Shown: positions 53,977 to 64,000 of the stretch, piece by piece
Numbering within the stretch: the stretch's first letter is position 1
Layout of the letters: each line of letters begins with the position of its first letter
NCBI GenBank assembly: GCA_022570795.1
Contig: JAKUDP010000007.1
Location: 372,001-436,000, forward strand
DNA: 64,000 nucleotides
From: Sphaerulina vaccinii
Lineage: Eukaryota > Ascomycota > Dothideomycetes > Mycosphaerellales > Mycosphaerellaceae
Direction of reading: 5' to 3'
Translations under genes and position numbers: made by a program
Notes under the pieces: generated by a model
The model's database searches: none
What the model was told of the DNA's origin: nothing
Seen by the model: the letters and a program-made list of their open reading frames with translations, nothing else

Positions 53977-55773
53977 ATGGCACAAAACAGCAAAGCAGAA
54001 GAAGCACTTCAAGACGCAGAACAGCTCGCAGCACCGCCACCAGCCTACGAGGAGACAGCTAGTATGGTCACAGAGACAGACGACTTCCAGATCATTGATA
54101 GACAAGATACCTTGCCCGACGACGAAAAGCGGCCAATTCCAGGTCCGAGCATGTCTCAGCCGGTGGACGAGAAGAAGTCCAGCGACATGCCGAGCAGAAC
54201 TCCTTCGATGCTGAAGGAGAAGGGTCCTGCATACCCTCCACGACCTAGCAACGATATTAAGTCTGAGTCGAAAGACGACAAAGATGCCATCACACCGGTT
54301 GCCGAGAGCAGAGACACAATAACCACGCTACCCACAGCAGAATACGAGAAGAAAGCTCTGCAAGTCCACTTTGCTGAAGAAGAAGAAGCAGCGCCTTCAC
54401 TACCACGACGGCCGACAGCAACACGATTCTCGGAGGACTTCTCGCGAGACAACGCTTATCCCAACGTAGCTCCACCAGTACTACCACCTGCTCACGAAGC
54501 ATCTTTTGGTGTACCATTGACCTACACCTTTGCATGGCATCGCCCACTGCTCGACTTCCCTACACTGCACGTCACTCCAACGAACGGCACCGTCATACCA
54601 TCATCCTTCCCAGACATCCCTCCAACTGGAAGCTGGAGACTCAACTATGATTCGAAGTACAATGCTCGCTTGCATCGTTACACTGCTACACAGACAGGTG
54701 CAGACAGACATACCTCACAAGCCGGCGACTTTCCCTTTCGTCAAGTCGCAGAAGTCAGATTCCCTGAGTTCATCATTCCCGGTGCTGGCTGTGGAGCAGT
54801 GATCAAGTTCGATCCACACGAGGAGGAAGTGGCTCGACTGGGTAACATCTCACATGGCAAGAGACCTACTCCTCGTATCCAAAAGTTCATGCAATGCACT
54901 GGGTGGCTGAGCACACGATATACAATGGAAGTGCCCGTTCTGGACCACCTCCAAGCAACCTGGAAGACCATTCCACGACCCAAGACTACACGCTTCGGGA
55001 ATGGTGTGGCAGAAACCCAGCAAGAGACTGCTATTGTCGAGCGCAAGACGACAGACATCGAACGAGAAGCGAAAAAGCGAAATGTCACTCTCGTCACAAT
55101 CGGCGACTTGATCGATCAAGCTCGTCGGACTCTGAATGATGAAACATGGACACCATACGCTCCTCAGCAGCTCATCATCGAGTTCGATGGACGCCAAGTC
55201 GCAACGTACCAGAGAGCTTCTCCTTGGGCTAAGATCGCAGGTACGCTCACGATTCACCAACCAGAAGTCGGTCAAGTCTCTGTCACTCCAGAGTTCGTCG
55301 AAGGTATCATCATCGCCACCACATCAATGGTAGGGATGCAAGATCGCATTGGTCTCGCTTCAGGACTCATGGAAGCTGCGAACACAAGTGGGAAATGGGG
55401 CTTCAACGCTGCTGATAAGAGTGCTTCGTGGTCAGCAGAGCAGTGGAAGCGCGCACAGAGGGAGTGGAAGGCTAGACGGGCTAGTAAAGCTAGTGGAAGC
55501 GGAGGGACACATCCTTATGGAAATGATATGGCAAGGGCTCAGAGTGAGAAGGGCATGTATGACGGAGGTGAAGTTGGAAGTGAAGTGTTCGATGATGGAC
55601 TTGCTGGAGTGCTTACTGTGGAAGAGAGGGAAGCTGCAAGACGAGAGCAGTTGGCTTGGGATGAGAAGAGTAGGACGAAGGTCACGTCGGTGCCTGTGAG
55701 AACGGAGCCGAGAGATGAGGTGAGACATGATACAGTGAGTTGGGATCAGAAGCCAAAGGTTGTATACGCTTGA
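53977..55773 (+). CDS. Conserved-looking fungal protein with N-terminal PPxY motif
   Basis: 598 residues, one exon, family not recognised. The first 170 residues are disordered, acidic and Pro-rich, with PPAY at 21-24, a ligand for WW domains of Nedd4-type ubiquitin ligases. From about 175 the protein is folded (VPLTYTFAWHRPLLDFPTLHV; GSWRLNYDSKYNARLHRYT; VAEVRFPEFIIPGAGCGAVI), with regular beta-rich sequence to about 480. The last 100 residues are charged and helical. No signal peptide or membrane helix. A WW-ligase substrate or adaptor is a possibility from the motif only. Confidence 0.75.
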   Translation: MAQNSKAEEALQDAEQLAAPPPAYEETASMVTETDDFQIIDRQDTLPDDEKRPIPGPSMSQPVDEKKSSDMPSRTPSMLKEKGPAYPPRPSNDIKSESKDDKDAITPVAESRDTITTLPTAEYEKKALQVHFAEEEEAAPSLPRRPTATRFSEDFSRDNAYPNVAPPVLPPAHEASFGVPLTYTFAWHRPLLDFPTLHVTPTNGTVIPSSFPDIPPTGSWRLNYDSKYNARLHRYTATQTGADRHTSQAGDFPFRQVAEVRFPEFIIPGAGCGAVIKFDPHEEEVARLGNISHGKRPTPRIQKFMQCTGWLSTRYTMEVPVLDHLQATWKTIPRPKTTRFGNGVAETQQETAIVERKTTDIEREAKKRNVTLVTIGDLIDQARRTLNDETWTPYAPQQLIIEFDGRQVATYQRASPWAKIAGTLTIHQPEVGQVSVTPEFVEGIIIATTSMVGMQDRIGLASGLMEAANTSGKWGFNAADKSASWSAEQWKRAQREWKARRASKASGSGGTHPYGNDMARAQSEKGMYDGGEVGSEVFDDGLAGVLTVEEREAARREQLAWDEKSRTKVTSVPVRTEPRDEVRHDTVSWDQKPKVVYA

Positions 55774-55998
55774 GTTCTGAGTCCATATGGGCGAACCGAT
55801 TGCAACCTCTATGCCTATGGGACTGTTATCAAAAGCATATGCCTTTGCTTTTGGTTTCTTCTAATGCTGTTATGAGTTACCAACACCAGGGTGCCCAAGT
55901 AGTATGCTATGCCTCGCTAATGTGAAGATCATGTTTGCCGCAATCGCTTCTCTAAGGAGTCCTTTGTTGTATCATCACGTTTAAGCCGTTAGAAGGCT

Positions 55999-57265
55999 CT
56001 AATTCGTACGCTCCTTGGCCAATGCCTCTCGTCTTGACAATGAAGCTGGATCGTAGTATGGCTTCTCACCAAGTGATACCACGCGATTACCTTGTCGTCC
56101 TCCATAGTAGTCGTTCGTGGCCGTGTGGAAAACACTTCGACTGTGAAGAAGGGTTAGCGTGACGATCAGCACATACAACACATGTGAGATACACTTACTT
56201 GTCCCAGATCGCGAGATCGTTCTTATTCCATCTAAATCTCACTTGCAGATCGTGGTTATTTGCAATCGTCTGCAAGAAGTAGTCTTTGAGGATCTCCGAC
56301 TCGCGTGGTGTCACATCATCAATATGGCCATGGCGCACTTGACCTGCAGCGCCAAACAGTGACTTCCAGCCTGTGATAGGGTTCGTGCGGATGACTGGAT
56401 GTGAAGCAGTGAACTCGAGCCCAACGTTCTCAGGAGCACCACGTTCGCCGTCTACGAGCTGAAGACCATTCCTTGCAGCTGTCCGACTGAGCTCTGGGGT
56501 GTGATGCGTAGCAGTAAGACCTTCAGCGAGCTTTTTAAAAGCTGGAGAGAGGCGCTCATAGGCCTCGTAGCCTGAAGCCCATAACGTATCACCGCCTGCA
56601 TCCTCTGGTACTTGGACGATCTTGAGGATGGCGTAGTCTGAAGGTATCGGCTCGAAAGAGATGTACGAGTGCCACCCATCAGAGGCCAGGTGCACAGCGC
56701 TAGGCTTGTATTGTTCTTCGTTGTACTTTCTGTTGGCAGTGGACGAGATCACGGAGATCTCATCATCGTCGGGTAGCTCTTCTCCATTCTCACCGAGCTT
56801 GATGCCCAATGACTTGCCATTGAGCAGGGCATGGCGGTGGAGTCCAGAAGTGCTTGGCTTTCCGGTCAGCTCACCGAGTCTTTGGCCTAAGATCTTTTGA
56901 TCGTTGATGTGCAGGTCTTGATTGCGGAAGAAGACAACGCCGCGTTGAGAAACTGTGAGATGTCAGCATACAGAGTTTGTCTTGGTCAGGAACGACCTAG
57001 CAAGAGATATAAGCTTACCGAGAATGGCGAGATCTTTGATCTTCTGGTCATCTTGGAGGATATCGCTGATCTGCAGGTTTGGGAACTCTCGACCAATGAT
57101 GTTTGTTACATCGAAAGAGTCGTACTCATCAAGTGAGCCAGAGTATACTAGTGGAACTCGCTTGAGGCCGGACGTCTTGTTCGGAGAGGACAGCAGCTTC
57201 TTCACGCCATTGGTGATCTCCGTCACGGCCGGCGCTGGTTCGGTGTCAATTGCTGAGGGCGCCAT
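55999..57265 (-). CDS. TauD/TfdA-family dioxygenase-like protein with altered iron site
   Basis: Three exons: 57265-57019, 56952-56199, 56140-55999, giving 380 residues. Landmarks are GVVFFRNQDLHINDQKILG, LGELTGKPSTSGLHRHALL, WHSYISFEPIPSDYAIL, GGDTLWASGYEAYERLSP, then WDNRSVFHTATNDY and a downstream Arg (GNRVVSLGE). The family uses iron bound by HxD...H with 2-oxoglutarate to oxidise taurine-like sulfonates and other substrates. Here the first site reads His177-Ser-Tyr179, with Tyr where Asp is expected; His339 is the second His. The codon is TAC, one base from GAC. Either the enzyme is inactive or altered, or the change is recent or a sequence error. Confidence 0.85.
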
Positions 57266-58449
57266 TTTCTTAGCCAATGTGGTATGTTGAACAGAACAAC
57301 CTGAAGGATGAGGTGGGATCGGTAAGTAGTAGACGTGGGGAAACAATGTTTGTTGGACACATATGTTGCCACGCGTGCATGATGCCTTAGATAGACTCAT
57401 CGATCAGCAAATATGGCTGAACCATTGCGTGCGAATTTGGTGCCTGATAGTGAACTGAAACTCTGGTACCACCTCACATTGTTCTAAGGCTCCACTACAG
57501 AATGGTGAATGGGTATCTGCCGCCGTATACAGCGTATCTCCTCAGATAGGCAGATTGCGAAGTAGGGAGTACGTTGTTCGATGCATGACGAGACATTCCG
57601 CAGTGATGTCGTGATAGCTAGTGGCACGTCCGCTATTCAGATCTTCATGAGCCTCAGATTCGATTGATCACGGCCAGTTGGCATAAGAGTGTGAGCAGTG
57701 TACCTACGCGGCTAATAAAAGTTGGATAGAGGGTTCGATGAAGTGGTGAAGCAAGGGAAGGAAACCAGAGAATTGTGGTTGAGGTGGTATGGGTCCACTT
57801 TTGCTTACTAATAAGCCAATCTCATCACACTCTTCGACCTCGCGTCTCGCAACAAAGCCTACGCGTTGACATCGACATATCTCATCTCCTATCATCACAC
57901 GATCTTTTTCTATACTATGCTACGCGACCGGATTGAGAGCTTGCTATGTATCTCACGCGCGTGGCAATGCACGTGGCATGCCCCAAGTCCTGACCGCGAT
58001 CAGCTTCAACACAATGCATGAAGCACGCCATCTGTACTCACGCACCTTGCCGTCATGGATCGTACTCAAGTCCCACGTATCTCTCGGTCCTACAGGCTGT
58101 CTTCATACCAATATTGCTTATCGTGAGGCGAGAGCTCGGAGATGCTTGCGAATCTGCACCGTGAATGCGGCATGTGGCAAGCTACCTGCCCGATTAGCCA
58201 CAGCAAGGTGTCTTTGATGCCCTGAACCATTGGTGGCTGCTATGTCGTGCTATGTAGCATCCAATGGTTCCCACACTGAGCGGCAATAGGAATTTTCCCT
58301 TCCGATTTGCGAAGGAAGGCCACTCATATACAGGCAGTAAGCTCTGCCAATTCATCTGGGCGTAAATCTAAACGTGGAAGCAAAGCTTGTACTGAGGCGA
58401 TACTAACCAATATCTTACTGAGACTTGCCCAAGAGAAAGGCTGCGACAG
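57266..58449. other. Divergent intergenic region
   Basis: Between the TauD-like gene and the MFS transporter, transcribed apart. Shared regulation is possible but no motif was identified. No gene supported. Confidence 0.4.
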
Positions 58450-60645
58450 ATGGCGGACTACGACACTTTCGGCAAAGAGACTCGACTCTCTACCACTCAG
58501 CGGCATACCGGTGAAAGTCGAAGACGATCCTCGGTTACTGTTGCTCTGGCTGCCGGTTTTGAGACAGCGAACATCGTGAAGCCGCCACCGAAGGCCGAAC
58601 ATGGTCTTCCTGGAGGCCATAGTACGACATTCGCTTCAAAAGGACTGGACGTTCATTACCGGCCTGCAGAGCATTGGGAGGGACTTCATCGATATGATCT
58701 AGAGTTCACATGGGAACCTTCGGAAGAGAGAGCCTTGGTCAGGAAGCTGGACTGGCGGGTACGTGCATTATTAGCGTTCACTGTATGAACGACGCGCATG
58801 CTGATCGTGCCCAGGTTTGCACATTCGCCTGCCTTATGTTCTTCGCACTGCAGTATGTAGATCCCGAGATCTTATGTCTGGCTGTGTGGTAAGCTAATGT
58901 GAATTAGGCTTGATCGAGGTAATATACAACAGGCGCTGAGCGACAATCTGCTGAAAGACCTTGGAATGACAACCAACGATTATAACAATGGGCAGACTAT
59001 CTTCTACTGCTCATTTCTCTTTGCAGAATTGCCCTCGCAAATGATTTCGAAGCGTCTTGGTCCTGATCGATGGGTTCCTGTGCAGGTACGTACCAGGTGA
59101 CAGGGATGATGGAACGTGCTAATAGTGCTCAGATGGTGTCGTGGTCACTCGTTGCCAGCATGCAAGCCTTTCTAAGTGGCAGAACATCGTTCTTCATCTG
59201 CCGGATGCTCCTAGGCCTGATAGAAGGAGGTTTCATTCCTGACCTCATACTCTACTTGTCCTACTACTATACGTCAGTTGAGCTGCCGAGGAGGCTGTCG
59301 TTCTTCTGGGTGGCGTACCAGTCCACGCAGATCGTCTCTGCTTTCTTGGCGTATGGCATTCTTCGACTGCGCGGACACAACGGGCTCGCAGGTTGGCAGT
59401 GGCTTTTCGCCCTTGAGGTACGAGTGCACTGTGCCTAAATCGAGCATCTATAGTACCTGCTAACTTATCTACTTTAATCTGTAGGGTATGCTGACTGGAC
59501 TTATTGGTATAGTCGCCTGGTTTTATCTGCCCGCAAGCCCCTACACAACGGCCAGCTGGTTCCGTGGAAAGAATGGCTGGTTCAGTGAGCGCGAGGAGAA
59601 GGTGATTGCGAATCGCATCATTCGTGATGACCCGAGCAAAGGTAAGTGCTCTCCGTTTGTGGCCAAACACTGTGCTGAACAACGATCACAGGTGATATGC
59701 ACAACAGGGAAGGCTTGTCTCTGGGGATGCTGTGGAACTGCCTCAAGGACTATCATATGTGGCCAGTGTATCTGGTCGGCCTCTCTTGGACGATCCCGAA
59801 CACGCCTCCGACCAGCTATCTCACGCTCAATCTCAAGGCACTTGGCTTTGGCACCTTCGAAACAAACCTCCTGACCATTCCTGCGTACGTGCTCTTCATC
59901 ATCCAGTTGCTGTTCTGGACCTGGCTATCGGAGAAGATCAACCAGCGCTTCCTAATTGGCGTTCTTGGCCAGCTATGGGCACTACCTCTACTGATCGCGT
60001 TGGAAGTGCTACCTAGTACCAGTGGTCACTGGGGAAGGTGGGCTATCGCGACTCTACTCGTCGGCTATCCTTACGTGCATGCTATCCTGGTTGCCATCAC
60101 AAGTCGTAATGCTGGGACTGTGCGCACGCGGACCGTCGCGTCTGCTATCTACAATATGTGAGAGAACAGTACTCTTTCCGATCACTGCTACCTGCTGACG
60201 ACATGATACAGGTCTGTGCAGATGTCGAGCATCATTTCTTCGCAGATCTATCGAGACAACGACAAACCACTGTACAGGACTGGCAATGCTGCTCTGATCG
60301 CGGTTTGTGTGTACAACATACTGCTCTTCATTTCATTGAAGCTGTTCTACGTCTGGGTGAATAAGTGAGTAATGTCATCCGAGGGATCGTACCCCCTACT
60401 AACCGTCACAAGGCGACGTGACGATGTCTGGAACTCGATGACACCAGAAGAGAAGGAGGACTACCTTAGCACAACGAAGTACCAGGGGAACAAGAGACTG
60501 GACTTCAGGTATGTGACCAACGTGCATTAGCCCAATCTTTTTGAGACACTCGCTGACTTATACACGTTTGAATGCAGATTTGCGCATGTAAGTTGTGGCA
60601 CGTCAATGTGGTATGGATGTGACTGGGCTGATGTGACCTTAGTGA
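58450..60645 (+). CDS. MFS transporter, Dal5-like anion:cation symporter family
   Basis: Ten exons: 58450-58758, 58815-58852, 58908-59085, 59133-59417, 59485-59641, 59692-60157, 60212-60364, 60413-60508, 60578-60587, 60643-60645, giving 564 residues, all joins in frame. The N-terminal 100 residues are hydrophilic. Family phrases include LDRGNIQQALSDNLLKDLGM, ELPSQMISKRLGPDRWVP, SGRTSFFICRMLLGLIEGGFIP, FYLPASP and WNSMTPEEKEDYL. About 12 TM segments at the plasma membrane are expected; members import allantoate, nicotinate, vitamins or dipeptides, and the cargo here is unknown. The final intron places the TGA stop alone in the last exon after RLDFRFAH; ignoring it would extend the protein with unlike sequence. 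Confidence 0.85.
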
Positions 60646-61108
60646 TCCTGGAGATGTCCTCGCTGTGGACTCATGCTCTCTACAGGTCGATCGCCTGCTG
60701 TGCCTTTCGAATCGCTGTCCAACCAGTGAGCCAGCTGGGTAAAGCAGACGGAGAGGACCATTACCAGCGTGTAGTAGGATGCTCTCCAAGAAGGTCGCAC
60801 CCCGATTCATCTTGGAACATGTGATACTTACTCTAATCAGAATCAGAGAAGAGCATGATCCGAGTAAATTTTGAGATATATCAAGGTATCTACAGGCCCG
60901 CACGTCCGGAGAACAACTGGCACATTGAAAGTCAATGATGGAGGCTACCAAGGTACCTTTCTACCGCTGCATTCTCTGTACCTGACTCTGCTCTTTTAAA
61001 TATGACAACAGAACTCGACCGCTTCGCTCATGCACCAACCTACCTAACATCAACTTACAGCACTTGCTCGGCTTTTGTGCTCTCTTCGAACGCTAAACCT
61101 CTGCAACT
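60646..61108. other. Intergenic, promoter side of 2EXR gene
   Basis: No gene seen. Confidence 0.4.
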
Positions 61109-61828
61109 ATGGCCACGACCGATGGCACAAGGAAGATTTCCTTTCTCGACCTGCCAGCCGAGCTACGGAATAATGTGTACCGTTATTGCCTAGTGTCTCC
61201 AACACGCCTTCAGGTCTACAACCGCCCCTTTGCTACGACCAGAGCAACTTTGACTCCTAACCTCCTGCTCTGCTGCCGTCAAATCCGAGACGAAGCGACT
61301 GCAATCTTCTATGGAGAAACCATCATCTGCTTGCCTGACGGCTTGCACCCCCGGGTGTCTTACGGCTTGGCCACTGCTGGCTATGCAACAGATTTCTTGA
61401 AGCAAATCGGACGTGCTAATGCCGACCTCATTCTCCATCTTGAAGTCAGCTTGGCATACCTGAGCGAGGATGGAATCAAACGACTATTTAAGTCGCTGAA
61501 GCAGAACATGCATAATCTTCAAGACTTGACGCTCAAGTTCTCCACTTGGCATAGAGAGCAATTCTCAGAGCTTACTCTCGCTTTTCGACTGGGCCCCATG
61601 ATGCGCGACTACCACAAGAGACGCACAACGGATGATGTGCTCAGTATTCTACGCTGGAAGTATGACGAAGTGCCAATGGAGATGGAGATCAGGGGCCGTG
61701 AATGTAGGTGGATATACGACGGGAGACGCAAGCCAGGCGTGGAAGACAGCATGATCCAGGAGTATGGTGCTAGAGTGAGAAAGCTCATCCCCAAGAAGTG
61801 GATGGGTCGTCGCGAACATCTAGCTTGA
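61109..61828 (+). CDS. 2EXR-domain protein, paralog 1
   Basis: 239 residues, one exon. The N-terminal FLDLPAELRNNVYRYCLV is the fungal 2EXR/F-box-like signature, followed by LLCCRQIRDEATAIFYGE, the usual second element. The C-terminal half is helical and basic (MMRDYHKRRTTDDVLSILRWKYDEVP). Such proteins are numerous in Pezizomycotina and functionally uncharacterised. It heads a group of three related genes at the right end of the window. Confidence 0.8.
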   Translation: MATTDGTRKISFLDLPAELRNNVYRYCLVSPTRLQVYNRPFATTRATLTPNLLLCCRQIRDEATAIFYGETIICLPDGLHPRVSYGLATAGYATDFLKQIGRANADLILHLEVSLAYLSEDGIKRLFKSLKQNMHNLQDLTLKFSTWHREQFSELTLAFRLGPMMRDYHKRRTTDDVLSILRWKYDEVPMEMEIRGRECRWIYDGRRKPGVEDSMIQEYGARVRKLIPKKWMGRREHLA

Positions 61829-61988
61829 GAGCGTTTCCCGAGAGGTGGACGGTCGAATGCATGTCTGCTTGAATGCTGGCCGGCAAAAGTATAATTCCAG
61901 CTTCACTTCTTCTTTTTCTGCCCACACAAACTACAGCAACAACATCCCCACCTTAAATCAAACACCAAGCCACCCACACGCACTCTAG

Positions 61989-62696
61989 ATGGCTGGCCAC
62001 CAAGAGGCCATGCCTCAGAGATCACCACAAGCAGGCACTTCATTCCTCGACCTGCCGCCTGAGATACGCCATGAAATCTATCGCTACTGCCTCGTAATCC
62101 AGCGCCCATTCGGGTTCACGTCCGACAAGATGCCGCCTTTGCAGAAGAAAGGCCCACTGCGCGTCACCAACAGACCAGGCGCTGAGCGCAACGCCATTCC
62201 CTTTGCGCCGGGGATCCTACAAGTCGACAAGGCAGTCCATAACGAGGCCATCAGCATCTTCTATGGCGAAAACATCTTCCAATTCCAGTGTGCCTGGGTG
62301 GGAGAGAACATCCTCGCGCAAACGGGACAGCAAAACATCGGACAGCTTCGCCACGTTGAAGTAATCTCGGCAGAGGGAAAGAAGTCAGCCATTTCGCTGG
62401 TGTTCACCAGGTTGAAGAACGCGAAGAATCTCAAGACGATAACTCTGCAGCACCGCAGAGGTCGCGCACTCGGCGAGTATTGGGATTGGGAGATTGCGCA
62501 GGCTCTTGCTCCGCTGATGCGCCACATGATAAAGCAACGCAAAGCAGAAGGCATTAAGGAGGTTCTGGCAGTGGTGAAGTGGAAGCATGACCCTTTTGTG
62601 AAGTGGGGTGGCAAAGATGCAGAGGGTCGCAAGCAAGAGGCTATGGAGTTTGGCAACAAAGTCGCGCCAATGCTTAGAAAGATGTTGTTGAAGTAA
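61989..62696 (+). CDS. 2EXR-domain protein, paralog 2
   Basis: 235 residues, one exon. FLDLPPEIRHEIYRYCLV then AVHNEAISIFYGENIFQF, and the C-terminal pattern ALAPLMRHMIKQRKAEGIKEVL parallels the first copy. A tandem direct neighbour of paralog 1 with the same domain order, pointing to local duplication. Function unknown. Confidence 0.82.
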   Translation: MAGHQEAMPQRSPQAGTSFLDLPPEIRHEIYRYCLVIQRPFGFTSDKMPPLQKKGPLRVTNRPGAERNAIPFAPGILQVDKAVHNEAISIFYGENIFQFQCAWVGENILAQTGQQNIGQLRHVEVISAEGKKSAISLVFTRLKNAKNLKTITLQHRRGRALGEYWDWEIAQALAPLMRHMIKQRKAEGIKEVLAVVKWKHDPFVKWGGKDAEGRKQEAMEFGNKVAPMLRKMLLK

Positions 62697-62969
62697 CGCG
62701 CAGGGACAGGGAGATTGAGATGTGGAGATGGTGGCGGTCATTAGAGTGTGTGATGTCTCTGCCTGTAAGCGATAGCCTAGCACATGAAGGCGAAGAGTTG
62801 AGCAAAGTGAATGCGTTGCGTGATTTGGAGACAAATTCAATCAGACACAATCAAAAGCACTGCTTGTCCACTTGACATGCGTGCAGACCCTCTCTGATAC
62901 CTCCGTCTCGCCCGCTCTGCGATCTGTGTGGACACCGAGCGCCATGGTCACGGACTGTGGACAGAGACA

Positions 62970-63839
62970 CTACTTGCATGCCTGCAACATGCGTGGCTTT
63001 CTCTCAAATGTCTCCACGAGAAGCTCTTCAGCTTTTGCTCCGAACCCAGCCGCTCGCTTCTCCTGGCGCACCACCTTCCACTTGAGAACTTTGAGCACCT
63101 CCTCAGCATCCATATCCTGGTGCTCTCTGCGTAGCTTACGCATCAGGGGCCCAAGTGCTCTCGCAAACTCATCCTCAGGACGCCATGTGTCGATTTCTGC
63201 ACGGTATTCCCAGGTCGCGACATCGAGTGTCAGGGTCTTCAACGTCTTTGGCCCGGTAGCGCGGTTAAGCATGGTGCAGATACTTCGCAGTGCGGTCTTG
63301 TTCATAATGTATGACCGGAGGTGAACGAAACGTATGAATTTGGCGCCTGAATTGACAAAGGGTTAGCAATGTCTCTGAGAAGCGCGAACGCACTCTCAGC
63401 AGGTCTGTCCGCGAGCTTGTCGCCCTAGTAGAGGTAACCTGACCGAGAATTTCCACTTACTGTTGGCGATCTGCTCAAAGAACGATTTGGCAATGTCCAG
63501 AGTAATGAAGGCAAATGTGTTCTCGCCGCATAGTATGGTGATCGCTTCAGCTTTGGTCTGGATGGAGGCGCGTATGATTCCAGGCGTGAGAAGCCTCTCT
63601 TGTTTCAATGGTGCGATAACACCACGAATCGTGCGACGAGTTGGTGGAGGATCTAGGTCAATAGTGCGAGGGGCGATCAGGCAATAGCGGTAGATTTCGT
63701 TTCTCATCTCAGCGGGAAGATCGAGAAACGCTGTCTTGTGCCTGTTGAACCCGTCGGGGGGTGCCTTCTGGGGTCGCGGTCGCTGTCGAGGAGGGAGGGC
63801 ATAAGGCGTATTGTATGGTGGTCGCTTCTCTCGTGCCAT
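62970..63839 (-). CDS. 2EXR-domain protein, paralog 3
   Basis: Two exons: 63839-63461 and 63346-62970, giving 251 residues. The 114-nt intron (GTAAGT donor, CTAAC branch, TTCAG acceptor) keeps frame and restores QIANSAKFIRFVHLRSYI. The N-terminus is Pro/Arg-rich; then FLDLPAEMRNEIYRYCLI, AEAITILCGENTF, and a C-terminal ALGPLMRKLRREHQDMDAEEVL like the other two. Converges on paralog 2. Function unknown. Confidence 0.78.
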
Positions 63840-63892
63840 GATTAGAACTGGCTCTCTGTTTTAAGTCAGCATATATGCGAGCGGGCAGAGAG

Positions 63893-64000
63893 TCACTTCA
63901 GTGCCTTGGTTGTAGCAGTACCTTCGAGAGACTCGAGTTCGAAATCGTTGTGGAAGCGGAGGTAGCGGTCGCGGCGGAGGAAAGCTGTTGGCAACAAGAT
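63893..64000 (-). CDS. Possible 3' end of a gene entering from the right edge
   Basis: From base 64000 leftward one frame reads ILLPTAFLRRDRYLRFHNDF then ELESLEG, protein-like, and stops at TGA 63895-63893. A GTACTG...CTGAC...ACAG intron from 63921 could instead carry it to a TAA just before the start of paralog 3. Too short to identify. Confidence 0.25.
   Translation of the reverse strand: MLLPTAFLRRDRYLRFHNDFELESLEGTATTKALK

Noticed and set aside
1..64000. CRISPR arrays, insertion sequences, operons or ribosome binding sites
   Set aside because: The window is fungal nuclear DNA with spliceosomal introns; no regularly spaced repeats or bacterial-type elements were found.

Overview
The window is from a filamentous ascomycete, most likely a Dothideomycete (inference). 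Genes are interrupted by short GT-AG introns of about 50-70 nt with CTAAC or CTGAC branch sites. Families typical of Pezizomycotina are present: an ApsB/Mto1 microtubule organiser, PTH11/rhodopsin-like membrane proteins, 2EXR-domain proteins, a Dal5-like transporter and a fungal TauD dioxygenase. Exon structures below were built by hand from splice consensus and reading-frame continuity; no alignment was run.

Layout. 0-5.4 kb: the 3' part of an apsB/mto1-like gene, followed by about 2 kb of decayed tandem fragments of that gene's own 3' end. 5.4-15 kb: a HELAH zincin-like protein, a MAPEG protein, a tannase/feruloyl esterase and a type-B carboxylesterase (all minus strand), then a HAD-type RNA-repair-like protein with an RGG tail. 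15-24 kb: a methyltransferase, two rhodopsin-like 7-TM genes and a GH5 sterylglucosidase. 24-26.5 kb: two tiny genes with duplicated promoters and a fold-back repeat. 26.5-38.8 kb: proteasome ATPase Rpt3, a large dynamin-like GTPase, a GTPBP1-like GTPase and a C2H2 factor. 38.8-44.9 kb: a 6-kb stretch without a recognisable gene. 44.9-52 kb: exportin-5/Msn5, an HNH protein and a Cys-rich, Ser/Thr-rich surface protein. 52.3-53.2 kb: two tRNA-Ala genes. 54-64 kb: a PPxY protein, a TauD-like protein with an altered metal site, an MFS transporter and three 2EXR paralogs.

The most unusual content is the tRNA pair. Both genes fold into complete 72-nt tRNA-Ala molecules (anticodons CGC and UGC, G3:U70, A73), but only after removing extra introns. 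Each has an ordinary 37/38 tRNA intron. In addition, one has one and the other has two GT...CTRAY...AG intervening sequences of 51-54 nt, in the variable loop, the D-stem and the T-loop. These look exactly like the spliceosomal introns of the neighbouring protein genes. One of them splits the B box.

Most other genes are unlinked housekeeping or accessory functions. The esterase/MAPEG trio and the 2EXR trio are the only groups that look locally related.
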